Source: Candidatus Thermokryptus mobilis
GTDB lineage: Bacteria > Bacteroidota > Ignavibacteria > Kryptoniales > Kryptoniaceae
DNA: 43,650 nt
Reading direction: 5' to 3'
Assembly (NCBI RefSeq): GCF_900070205.1
Contig: NZ_FAOO01000016.1
Coordinates: 1-43,650 of the forward strand
The translations under genes were made by a program, and so were the position numbers. Shown here in pieces: positions 10,001 through 16,516 of this stretch; within the stretch, counting starts at the first letter, position 1; the number at the start of each line of letters is the position of its first letter. A model generated the notes under the pieces. It saw nothing but the letters and a program-made list of their open reading frames with translations. It was not told the DNA's origin and made no database searches.

Positions 10001-10139
10001 CAAGAAGCTCTGGGATCTGAACCGATGGAAGATAATCAACGCTTATATAAGACAATGCTATAACCCCAATGACAGCAATCCCAATGAAGAACATTGCCAC
10101 AGTAACAGGACGATTTACAGACACCTCTGTCAAAGACAT
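7011..10139 (-). CDS. RND efflux pump, operon-first gene
   Basis: A 1042-aa inner-membrane RND exporter: helix 1 (NRPVTVAMFFIGIAVIGVIA), porter domain (VGASPEEVERQISEPIE), helices 2-6 including GLALGIGMIGDNAVIIVENF, a second porter domain and a C-terminal helix bundle ending in ISYPVIGGLIASTLF. Length and order fit the hydrophobe/amphiphile (HAE) families. Helix 4 has Asp-Asn where AcrB has Asp-Asp, and helix 10 reads LGAIDNDAVIAVD. It is clearly different in sequence from the other pump (2556-5783), so the two are not a recent duplication. It is first in the operon, behind the promoters at 10176-10184 and 10267-10295. No adaptor is adjacent; it presumably shares the one at 1285-2541 or forms a mixed complex with the other pump. 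Confidence 0.93.
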   Translation of the reverse strand: MSLTEVSVNRPVTVAMFFIGIAVIGVIALSYISVDYLPSVQIPELLVQTIYVGASPEEVERQISEPIESILNTVKGVKRVISISREGLSLVRLQFYWGTDIDYAMLEVREKLDAIRGSLPEDAQRPTIVKIDPSSESIMTIALTYTYGVMGKGDIASLKEFAQALVKRRLEQIEGVSQAVVAGGYDREVHILVDISKMRSFNLTLEDISNALKSSNLSLVGGTIKQGVFRYPFRVASEFRDLKDIENVIIKTGWDKGVRLSDIAGVRFDFVERQGLTRLNGSEAILIFVKKEAGANSINVSRKVRDVVDELARDYPDVKIEIIFDQAEFIRKSISDIEQAIFWGALFAFLSLFIFLRDFRYPLIIGIATPFSILATVVMMYLSGINFNIISLTGLALGIGMIGDNAVIIVENFTRLRERGLSVREAVLKGAKEINLAVSAATFTNVAIFLPVVLVKGVAQKLFLDMGLTMTFSLLSSLLVAVMLVPGILSRLKEEDINKSVKLTFFKRFYTGLMDSYIAFLKWSLRNRSVIILATVLLILISLGVALLIRAEQAPDIDQSRFTVEVNMPYGSTLEAVSSAVEMIEKQLLNMKEVSAVVSDIGISSQEDYFSILFASLNKAKIYVKVKPEFSVDYVMKKVRQDMIGSGLFKKFEAIGAEVVFQRRTTTFERILQSAESDIAIKIVSKQVGVASLDSAILVARKVAEKIKNIGGVSDVRIIPEPGNPQIKILVDKDEIAKYGFNNSQILSEIESYLKGKVATYFNTFSDRIPIRVIANKSDNEDVLISLLNYSLKMDRGNYVASIPVRSIVKVGRERGLSEIYRENGNRAVVVLASASGKNILNLSGEIGKILNDVEKSHPSFSVKLGGKIEEIYESYRGLLIIILLSIFLVYMILASEYESIVYPLVILITSPLALVGAFITMYLAGQSYNVMSIVGLVIMLGAIDNDAVIAVDLMISNRRSGMNLEDAILDGMTKRFRPIVMTTLTTILGIIPLVVGFGKGLELAVAISYPVIGGLIASTLFTLFVIPVVYSYFDKFSLKGR

Positions 10140-10175
10140 CTCCCGCCTACGCTTTGTTTCAAAACTCTTCTATTA

Positions 10176-10184
10176 ATTATAACA
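10176..10184 (-). promoter_or_regulatory. Extended -10 promoter of the RND operon
   Basis: On the minus strand this reads TGTTATAAT, a perfect extended -10 element (TGnTATAAT), leaving a leader of about 30 bases before the RND start at 10139. No good -35 lies 16-18 bases upstream, which is normal for extended -10 promoters. Predicted from sequence only. Confidence 0.5.
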
Positions 10185-10266
10185 CATACTCTAACTCAGC
10201 GTTTTCATCCCACAATCACCTTTTATAAATACTAACCAAAGCAAAACCTCAATAACTCTCATCCAA

Positions 10267-10295
10267 AATTTAAATCAAGTAAATTTCCTTGTCAA
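10267..10295 (-). promoter_or_regulatory. Upstream sigma70-like promoter of the RND operon
   Basis: Minus strand: TTGACA (10295-10290), 17-base spacer, TAAATT (10272-10267). The -35 is perfect and the -10 is four of six. It would give a leader of about 120 bases, with the stronger extended -10 inside it, so this could be a second promoter or a chance match in AT-rich DNA. Confidence 0.35.
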
Positions 10296-10315
10296 GACCT
10301 TGAGGGCAACTTTTT

Positions 10316-10334
10316 ATTGAACAAATAGTTCAAT
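10316..10334. promoter_or_regulatory. Operator-like inverted repeat beside the XRE gene
   Basis: Perfect 7-base arms ATTGAAC and GTTCAAT are separated by AAATA. The 19-base dyad lies about 56 bases before the XRE start and about 21 bases upstream of the distal RND -35 box, in the divergent intergenic region. Size and placement suit a dimeric repressor site, plausibly for the neighbouring XRE protein. Function is inferred. Confidence 0.4.
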
Positions 10335-10390
10335 TAATTAACACTGATTTTTGACCCTCTTTTCTTGACTTTCTCGCTTTTTTCTCAAAT

Positions 10391-10591
10391 ATGACCCTCG
10401 GGGAAGCCCTGAAACTATACCGACTCAAAAACAACCTCCTTCAAAAACAAATGGCTTATTTGCTCGGAATCTCAAAAGAATACTACTGCAAAATTGAAAA
10501 TGATAAAATCATTCCAGGAAGAAAACTAATTCAAAAAATAACAAAATTAACTGGAATTAAATTAAACTTCCGAATTGTAGTAAAAAGATGA
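10391..10591 (+). CDS. Small XRE-family HTH regulator
   Basis: This 66-aa protein is essentially one Cro/C1-type domain: MTLGEALKLYRLKNNLLQ, QMAYLLGISKEYYCKIEND (helices 2 and 3) and GRKLIQKITKLTGIKL. There is no effector or oligomerisation domain. It is the only whole plus-strand gene in the first 15 kb and is divergent from the RND operon, so it may regulate that operon, itself, or both; the dyad at 10316-10334 is a candidate site. No Shine-Dalgarno sequence precedes ATG 10391. Its last residues match the fragment at positions 1-50, so a paralogue lies just left of the window. It converges on cysS with 17 bases between. Confidence 0.75.
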   Translation: MTLGEALKLYRLKNNLLQKQMAYLLGISKEYYCKIENDKIIPGRKLIQKITKLTGIKLNFRIVVKR

Positions 10592-10608
10592 GGGGTTTAA
10601 AGATTTGT

Positions 10609-12063
10609 CTATAATTCTGCAAATCGCCAGATGGTTGTCCCGTCCTTTTTATCTTCAAGTATAATACCTAAATTTTTAAGTTCATTCCTTATCCGATCAG
10701 CAAGCTCCCAATTTTTTTCAGCTCTAGCCCTTGCTCTTATTTCAAGTAAAATTTCAATCAACTTACTTTCAACCCCAACACTGATTTTCTTCTCTTCAAA
10801 TTCATCTGGGATCAATCCAAGTATCTTTCCACCGAAATCTCTATAAAAGTCGTCAATTTCTTTTAACGATTCAGAAGAATAAACTTCATTTGAATTCAAA
10901 ATCTGATTGACTTCCCTTGAAAGATCAAATAGAACAGATATTGCAACTGGCGTGTTAAAATCATCGTCCATTGCCTCAATGAACCTACGCTTATATTCGT
11001 CAAGATTTATTTCATGCTTTCTACCGGGTTGAGATTTAGAAATTTCATATCTGAGAAGTTTAACTGTATTGTGAAGTTTTTCAAGTCCTTTTTCTGCGGA
11101 GTCAAGCGCCTCATCACTGTAATCAACAGGACTTCGGTAATGGCTTGAAAGTATGAAAAATCTTATCGCAAGGGGATGATGCTTTTTAAATGCGTCTTTC
11201 AAAGTCACAACATTTCCAAGCGATTTGCTCATTTTCACACCGTTTACAGTGACCATATTGTTATGCAACCAATATCTGACGAACTGCTTTCCCGTCGCTG
11301 CTTCACTTTGAGCTATCTCAGAGTCATGATGCGGAAATTGATTCTCTATACCACCACCGTGAATATCAAAGGTTTCACCGAGATACTTCATGCTCATCGC
11401 TGAGCATTCTATATGCCACCCCGGGTATCCGATCCCCCAAGGACTTCTCCATCTCATTATATGACCTGGTTCAGCCCTTTTCCAAAGAGCAAAATCAAGC
11501 GGATTTTTCTTTTCGCTTCTAACTTCAACCCTCGCACCAGCTATTAAATCCTCAATCTTTTTACCGGAGAGCTTTCCATACTCAGGAAATTTCATCACAT
11601 CAAAATAAACTGAACCATTAACTTCATAAGCAAATCCCTTTGATAGAAGAATTTCAATTAATTCAATCTGTTCAGGTATATGCCCTGTTGCCCTCGGGGA
11701 AATATCAGGTCTTAAGTTCCCAAGCCGATCCATATCTTCAAAATAACTTCTCATATAAATCTCAACAAGTTCCATCGGCTCAAGGCGTTCTTTTCTTGCC
11801 TGAGCTATAATTTTGTCCTCACCTTGATCAGCATTGTCCGTCAAATGTCCAACATCGGTTATATTTTGAACATATCTAACTTTATAGCCCAGATATCTCA
11901 AATATCTCACAATTACATCAAAGGAAACATAACTTTTAGCATGCCCAAGATGGGAATGCGCATAAACGGTTGGACCACAAACATACATCCTGACAAACCC
12001 CTCAATCTCAGGTTTAAATTCCTCCTTTCTCCTTGTCAACGAGTTATAAACTTTAAGAGCCAT
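10609..12063 (-). CDS. cysS: Cysteinyl-tRNA synthetase
   Basis: This class I synthetase of 484 aa charges tRNA-Cys in the cytoplasm. The zinc-site Cys and HIGH-type motif are in [15 protein letters not shown] (Cys29, HLGH 38-41). Other zinc ligands lie in [10 protein letters not shown] and [10 protein letters not shown], and the KMSKS loop is [10 protein letters not shown]. The C-terminal helical and anticodon-binding parts are present ([31 protein letters not shown]), so this is a full CysS and not the shorter MshC-type ligase. It is last in the operon, 16 bases after recN. Base and codon use look like its neighbours. Confidence 0.98.
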   Translation of the reverse strand: MALKVYNSLTRRKEEFKPEIEGFVRMYVCGPTVYAHSHLGHAKSYVSFDVIVRYLRYLGYKVRYVQNITDVGHLTDNADQGEDKIIAQARKERLEPMELVEIYMRSYFEDMDRLGNLRPDISPRATGHIPEQIELIEILLSKGFAYEVNGSVYFDVMKFPEYGKLSGKKIEDLIAGARVEVRSEKKNPLDFALWKRAEPGHIMRWRSPWGIGYPGWHIECSAMSMKYLGETFDIHGGGIENQFPHHDSEIAQSEAATGKQFVRYWLHNNMVTVNGVKMSKSLGNVVTLKDAFKKHHPLAIRFFILSSHYRSPVDYSDEALDSAEKGLEKLHNTVKLLRYEISKSQPGRKHEINLDEYKRRFIEAMDDDFNTPVAISVLFDLSREVNQILNSNEVYSSESLKEIDDFYRDFGGKILGLIPDEFEEKKISVGVESKLIEILLEIRARARAEKNWELADRIRNELKNLGIILEDKKDGTTIWRFAEL

Positions 12064-12079
12064 TTTTAAAGGTTAAAAT

Positions 12080-13795
12080 TTATTTTGATTTCCCTTTTAA
12101 TCCCATCAATTCCTTCGCACTTTCAATTGATGCCTGCGTTACTTCTTCACCGCTCATAAGTTTTGCAATCTCTTTTATTCTCTCTTCAATTTCAAGTTTT
12201 CTAATTCTGGTCACAGCTCTTCCGTTTTGAATGACTTTCTCAGCAAGGAAATGAGTATCAGCAAAGCTCGCAATTTGAGGCAGATGAGTTATTGCTATTA
12301 TTTGATGATATTTTGACAAATTTTTCAAACTTTGACCAACCTTTTGAGCGATCCTTCCACTTATACCAGTGTCAATTTCATCAAACACAAGAAGTGGTAA
12401 TCGTTCGGATTTAGCAAGGACACTTTTCAAGGCAAGCATTATTCTTGAAATTTCACCGCCCGATGCAACCTTAACAAGTGGTTTTGGGTCCTCCCCGATG
12501 TTAGTTGAAATATAAAACTCAACAAAATCAATCCCGCGATTTGTCACCTCGTAACTTTCATCCCCAAGCTTAACATAACACCTACCAGAGCGTTTGGGTC
12601 TGTTTTCAATTTTGACCTCAAATTGTGCGTTCTCTATCCCAAGTTCCTTAAGTACAGAAACAATCGCCTCACTTACACCTTCAGCAACCTCTCTCCTTTT
12701 TGAGGATAATCTCTCCGCTATCTCAGAACAAATCTTTATTTGCTCATCTATTCTTCTTTCAATCCTTGCGATTTCATCCTCAAAATTTTCAGCTATTTCA
12801 AGCTCCCGTTTAATTTTATCTTTATATTCAATCACCTTTTCAACTGTTCCACCGTATTTTTTGCTCAATCTGTTAAGTGCGTGTAATCTCTCGCGTATGT
12901 ATTCAAGCCGTTCGGGATTAAACTCAATTTTTGAGTTGTAGCTCTGGACGAAATTCGTTATCTCATCAATTATCACCTGAGCAGACCTTGCATCTTCAAC
13001 ATACGGTTGAAATCTTTTATCAATTGTTGATAAATCCTCAAGTTGATTTCTGACGATGACAAGAAGATCATGAATTGATGTTTCAGAACCATAAAGCATT
13101 GAGTAAAGCCGAGATGTCGCCTCATAGAGCTTTTCAGCGTTCTCAAGAAGTTTAAGCTCATCTTCAAGCTCTTCAATCTCCCCCGCTTGAGGATTTATCA
13201 TTTCAATCTCGCGAAGTTGAAACTCGTAAAGTTCCCTCTTTTCCTTCAGCAAACTTTCCCTTCGTTTTAAATCATCAATTTCCTTATAGTAATTTTCAAG
13301 TTTGTTAAGTTCCCTCTTAAATTCCTCTACCATTCCCATAAGTCCGCCGAAGTCATCAAGAAGTTCTATATGCGTTTCAACTCTTAGCAAAGATTGATGC
13401 TCATGTTGCCCGTGAAGGTCAACAAGGTGATTTCCGATTTCCTTCATAACTGAAAGAGGTATCGGGGTATCGTTTGCAAAACATCTACTTTGTCCTTTTG
13501 CTGAAACCTCTCTCCTTAAAATTAGATCATCTGAAAATTCAATTCCGTTCTCCTCAAGTATCTTTTTGAGTTTTCTATTACCTCCGATATAAAAAACGCC
13601 CTCAACCACGGCCTTATCAGCCCCTTTACGGACAACCTCGCTACTTGCCCTTTCACCAAGTATCAATCCTAACGCATCAATTAAAATTGACTTCCCCGCG
13701 CCTGTCTCACCCGTGATTATGTTCAAACCACTCTCAAACTCAACCTCTATTTCATCAATCAACGCATAATTTCTCACATATAAACTGCGCAGCAT
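12080..13795 (-). CDS. recN: DNA repair ATPase RecN
   Basis: RecN is an SMC-like ATPase that acts at double-strand breaks. With the start at ATG 13795 (AGGTGA 5 nt upstream) the protein is 571 aa, normal for RecN. Walker A is GETGAGKS (29-36), the long coiled coil fills the middle (about 155-370), the ABC signature is KVASGGEISR and Walker B with catalytic Glu is LLVFDEIDTGISGR. The ATG 9 bases upstream directly abuts the ribosome site and is less likely. It lies 48 bases after the ATP-grasp gene and 16 before cysS. Confidence 0.97.
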   Translation of the reverse strand: MLRSLYVRNYALIDEIEVEFESGLNIITGETGAGKSILIDALGLILGERASSEVVRKGADKAVVEGVFYIGGNRKLKKILEENGIEFSDDLILRREVSAKGQSRCFANDTPIPLSVMKEIGNHLVDLHGQHEHQSLLRVETHIELLDDFGGLMGMVEEFKRELNKLENYYKEIDDLKRRESLLKEKRELYEFQLREIEMINPQAGEIEELEDELKLLENAEKLYEATSRLYSMLYGSETSIHDLLVIVRNQLEDLSTIDKRFQPYVEDARSAQVIIDEITNFVQSYNSKIEFNPERLEYIRERLHALNRLSKKYGGTVEKVIEYKDKIKRELEIAENFEDEIARIERRIDEQIKICSEIAERLSSKRREVAEGVSEAIVSVLKELGIENAQFEVKIENRPKRSGRCYVKLGDESYEVTNRGIDFVEFYISTNIGEDPKPLVKVASGGEISRIMLALKSVLAKSERLPLLVFDEIDTGISGRIAQKVGQSLKNLSKYHQIIAITHLPQIASFADTHFLAEKVIQNGRAVTRIRKLEIEERIKEIAKLMSGEEVTQASIESAKELMGLKGKSK

Positions 13796-13843
13796 GACAT
13801 TCACCTAAAAGTTACTTTGTCCTTTGAATTTAATTTAAAAAAC

Positions 13844-14755
13844 TCACTTTAAACTCGCAACGAACTCAGCTATTTTATCTGCAACTTTAAACACGACCTC
13901 ATCTGGAACACCGTCAAACGCCTTTGACTTCAACCTCATATCACACATCTCATTGACATAATCAACGGGGATAAATTTTCGTTCCCCATCCCGATGTACA
14001 ATGGCGATCTCGCTTGAGAAAAAGTCAAGTTTGCAAACAGAATAAATTTTTCTCATCAGATCTTCAATCTCCCATAGGTTATATTTCTCAATCTCATCTT
14101 CTTCAACCTCCTGATAAACCTTTAAATCTTTGTCCCACCAACACATCAAAACCTCATCCAAAATATAAAAAATTCTAAACCATCCCTTTTTATCACCAAG
14201 CATAACAGGATGGATCAGCTCTTGCACAAGATATTTATCATAAGGAAACTCCTTCCTTGCCTCAAATATATCCTCAATTGAGTTTCCAACTTTTACGCCC
14301 GTCCCACCGCCGGTTTCGGTTGACGGTTTTATGATGAAAGGGCGACCGATGATTTCAAGGGCGTTTATATCAATTTCAAGCAATGGATTTTCATCGTAAG
14401 GTTGGATGATCAAGGTATAAGGAAGGTGAACACCTAAATTTAGCAATTCAAGATGCATCGTTGCTTTATCGGAAGCTCTTAACATATGCTCATATTTATT
14501 TATCACCCTTGCACCCGATTTTTCAAGCAAAAAATTCAATTCAACAAAGTTATCATCAACATCTGAAACCCTGTCAAAATAAACAAGAAAACTTAGCTCC
14601 CCCAATTCAACCTTGTTATAAACATCTGTAAAATTTTCCGGGGTTATGAAATAAACCTTTAAATTCCTATCACGACATCTTTCCCCTATTATTTCAACAA
14701 AGTCAAAATCATACTCCCATTCCCAAGCAACGCCGAGGTCATAAATCTTGGACAT
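13844..14755 (-). CDS. RimK-like ATP-grasp ligase
   Basis: The 303-aa cytoplasmic protein has the ATP-grasp arrangement. After an N-terminal alpha/beta preATP-grasp domain, PFIIKPSTETGGGTGV (139-154) gives the ATP-binding Lys and Gly-rich loop and KYLVQELI (174-181) gives the hinge. GWFRIFYI (191-198) follows, and FIPVDYVNEMCDMR (261-274) carries the acidic and Asn metal ligands. Such enzymes form acyl-phosphate intermediates and join a carboxylate to an amine or thiol. The closest architecture is RimK or glutathione-synthetase-like, but the substrate cannot be named. Neighbours are recN and cysS downstream and an XRE gene upstream, which gives no clear pathway. Confidence 0.75.
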   Translation of the reverse strand: MSKIYDLGVAWEWEYDFDFVEIIGERCRDRNLKVYFITPENFTDVYNKVELGELSFLVYFDRVSDVDDNFVELNFLLEKSGARVINKYEHMLRASDKATMHLELLNLGVHLPYTLIIQPYDENPLLEIDINALEIIGRPFIIKPSTETGGGTGVKVGNSIEDIFEARKEFPYDKYLVQELIHPVMLGDKKGWFRIFYILDEVLMCWWDKDLKVYQEVEEDEIEKYNLWEIEDLMRKIYSVCKLDFFSSEIAIVHRDGERKFIPVDYVNEMCDMRLKSKAFDGVPDEVVFKVADKIAEFVASLK

Positions 14756-14783
14756 TTCAACTTAAGCTATGCCTCTGAAAGAT

Positions 14784-14984
14784 TTATTTTTTCTTTTTCT
14801 TCTTCGGTAAACCTTTCTGCGCTATCTCAAGCAACTTGTCGCGATATTTTTTAGCAACCCTTTTACCTTTGATTATTTGCGAAACATACGACTCGGTGAC
14901 GCCGAGCGCCTCAGCAAGGTCTTTCTGTTTTATCCCCTTCTTCAAGAGCATCACCTTGATGTCCGTCGGTGTTAATTTCTTCAT
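14784..14984 (-). CDS. XRE-type HTH protein with polylysine tail
   Basis: This 66-aa protein starts at ATG 14984, preceded by CAGGAG at 6 nt; the TTG two codons upstream falls inside that spacer. The HTH reads KQKDLAEALGVTESYVSQII, followed by KGKRVAKKYRDKLLEIA. The protein ends KGLPKKKKKK, a strongly basic tail that could add nonspecific DNA binding or nucleoid association. It is first in the operon with the ATP-grasp gene, recN and cysS, behind the promoter at 15024-15052, so it may be autoregulatory. It is not closely similar to the XRE protein at 10391. Confidence 0.8.
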   Translation of the reverse strand: MKKLTPTDIKVMLLKKGIKQKDLAEALGVTESYVSQIIKGKRVAKKYRDKLLEIAQKGLPKKKKKK

Positions 14985-15023
14985 GACCAACTCCTGATTT
15001 TAAGTTTATATGTTTTCAAGTAT

Positions 15024-15052
15024 ATAATAAAAAAATTCATTTTAAATGTCAA
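15024..15052 (-). promoter_or_regulatory. Promoter of the XRE/ATP-grasp/recN/cysS operon
   Basis: Minus strand: perfect TTGACA (15052-15047), 17-base spacer, TATTAT (15029-15024, five of six). It leads into an AT-rich leader of about 30 bases and the CAGGAG site of the XRE gene. This is the best sigma70-type promoter in the window. Confidence 0.65.
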
Positions 15053-15135
15053 GTTGAAACGTCCGAATGCTTTCAGTTGGAATTCCGAAAAGAATTTCTC
15101 TTGGAAACCACATATGAAAATTAAAAAATTTTAAC

Positions 15136-15164
15136 TTGACTTTTAAGACCCCCACAAGTTAAAT
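15136..15164 (+). promoter_or_regulatory. Promoter of the bd-like oxidase genes
   Basis: Plus strand: TTGACT (15136-15141), 17-base spacer, TTAAAT (15159-15164). It is followed by AGGAG and ATG 15201, giving a leader of about 30 bases. The -35 is five of six and the -10 is weaker. It diverges from the promoter at 15024-15052. Confidence 0.45.
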
Positions 15165-15200
15165 TATTTGCGAATTAAAACAAAGTTCAGGAGAACATCT

Positions 15201-16496
15201 ATGAACTACCCTGTCTGGGACATCCCACTAATTGGAGGAGGACTTTTAATCGGATTTGTTGCAATCATCCACGTTTTCATCTCACACTTTGCCGTTGGAG
15301 GCGGAATCTACCTTGCATTAACTGAAAGAAAAGCTATTAAGGAAAACAACAAAGCGTTGCTTGATTTCTTGAAAAAACATTCAAGATTCTTTCTACTTTT
15401 AACGGTTGTCCTGGGGGCAGTTTCAGGCGTTGGCATTTGGTTCACGATTGGACTTGTTCATCCAAGCGCGACATCTACCTTAATCCATAGCTATGTCTTC
15501 GGCTGGGCGATTGAATGGGTCTTCTTCATCGTTGAAATTTCAGCTATCTTAATTTATTATGCAACATGGGACAAACTTGACCCGAAAACTCATAACATAA
15601 TCGGATGGATTTATTTTGCCGGGGCATATTTGAGCTTGGTGATTATCAACGGTATCTTAACATTTATGTTGACAACCGGAAGCTGGACCGAAATTCCGTT
15701 CACAGAGCCGTCAAAGAAATTCTGGCTTGGCTTTTTCAACCCGTCCTATTTCCCGTCTCTTTTCATAAGAACTGGCGTTGCATTAGCTCTTGCAGGTCTT
15801 TACTCCCTGATAACAGCAACCAGATTAAAGGATGAAGACCTAAGAGCCGAACTCGTTCAATATTCTGGTAAATGGCTTGTCCCAGCGTTTATTTTAATAC
15901 CTGTCGCTGGCATTTGGTATATTTCAATAATCCCACCGCTTGCACGTGAAATCTCAATGGGCGGAGCTCCCGCTGTAACGGTATTTGCTGCTTTAAGCGT
16001 TGTTTTTTCCCTCATAATCGCATTGTTTGCATGGCTTGGTCCAATTAAAACACCAAGGCAAACTTCTTTTGCTTTTGCCCTCGGTCTTCTCGTAATTGGA
16101 TTCATGGTTACGGCTGTAACTGAATGGGTCAGGGAAGCAGTGAGAAAACCTTATATCATTTACGAGTATATGTACTCAAACTCAATTTTAAAAGAATCAG
16201 CAGATAAAATTAACTCACTTGGGACTTTAAATGTTGCAAAATGGGTGAGCGTTAAAGAAATCAACGATGAAAACAAGCTCAAAGCTGGTGAAGAAATCTT
16301 TAAGGTTCAATGTCAAAGTTGTCACACAATTGATGGTTATAATGGGATAAAGAAACTCGTCAACGGTTGGAGCGAGACATACATTGATTTTCAACTCCAA
16401 CATCTTGATATGCTCAAAGGTTTTATGCCTCCGTTTTACGGCACCGAACAGGAAAGGAAAGCCCTTGCAAAGTGGCTTTATAATTTGAATAAGTAA
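15201..16496 (+). CDS. CydA-like membrane protein with C-terminal cytochrome c domain
   Basis: I start at ATG 15201 (AGGAG, 7 nt), giving 431 aa; the longer TTG frame from 15168 lacks a site. Helix 1 IIHVFISHFAVGGGIYLAL puts His24 on the CydA heme ligand His19. AIEWVFFIVE (Glu105, Glu112) matches CydA Glu99 and Glu107, and VTEWVREAVRKPY (Glu308) matches the Glu445 and GRQPW region. Arg190 stands where CydA has His186. There is no space for the quinol-binding Q-loop. After about eight helices comes a soluble domain with CQSCH (371-375) and GFMPP (Met409), a single-heme cytochrome c, presumably periplasmic. It pairs with the next gene, 20 bases downstream. I infer a divergent bd-type oxidase or related redox complex fed by or feeding cytochrome c. 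Confidence 0.72.
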   Translation: MNYPVWDIPLIGGGLLIGFVAIIHVFISHFAVGGGIYLALTERKAIKENNKALLDFLKKHSRFFLLLTVVLGAVSGVGIWFTIGLVHPSATSTLIHSYVFGWAIEWVFFIVEISAILIYYATWDKLDPKTHNIIGWIYFAGAYLSLVIINGILTFMLTTGSWTEIPFTEPSKKFWLGFFNPSYFPSLFIRTGVALALAGLYSLITATRLKDEDLRAELVQYSGKWLVPAFILIPVAGIWYISIIPPLAREISMGGAPAVTVFAALSVVFSLIIALFAWLGPIKTPRQTSFAFALGLLVIGFMVTAVTEWVREAVRKPYIIYEYMYSNSILKESADKINSLGTLNVAKWVSVKEINDENKLKAGEEIFKVQCQSCHTIDGYNGIKKLVNGWSETYIDFQLQHLDMLKGFMPPFYGTEQERKALAKWLYNLNK

Positions 16497-16516
16497 AACA
16501 AAAAAGGTTTAAAAAA

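Noticed and set aside
10602-10625. GATTTG/CAAATC inverted repeat as terminator between the XRE gene and cysS
   Set aside because: Only six AT-rich pairs with a 12-base loop, lying partly in the cysS coding end; too weak to call.
10609-12063. MshC-type (mycothiol) ligase instead of CysS, because of the nearby ATP-grasp gene
   Set aside because: The protein has full length with a C-terminal anticodon-binding part, typical of true cysteinyl-tRNA synthetase.
15168-15200. TTG-started N-terminal extension of the CydA-like protein
   Set aside because: No ribosome site and it would lie on the predicted promoter; ATG 15201 has AGGAG at 7 nt and begins right before helix 1.
15201-16496. Ordinary CydA with intact Q-loop
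   Set aside because: The protein has only about 25 residues between the relevant helices and carries a cytochrome c tail; the second gene is not a normal CydB.
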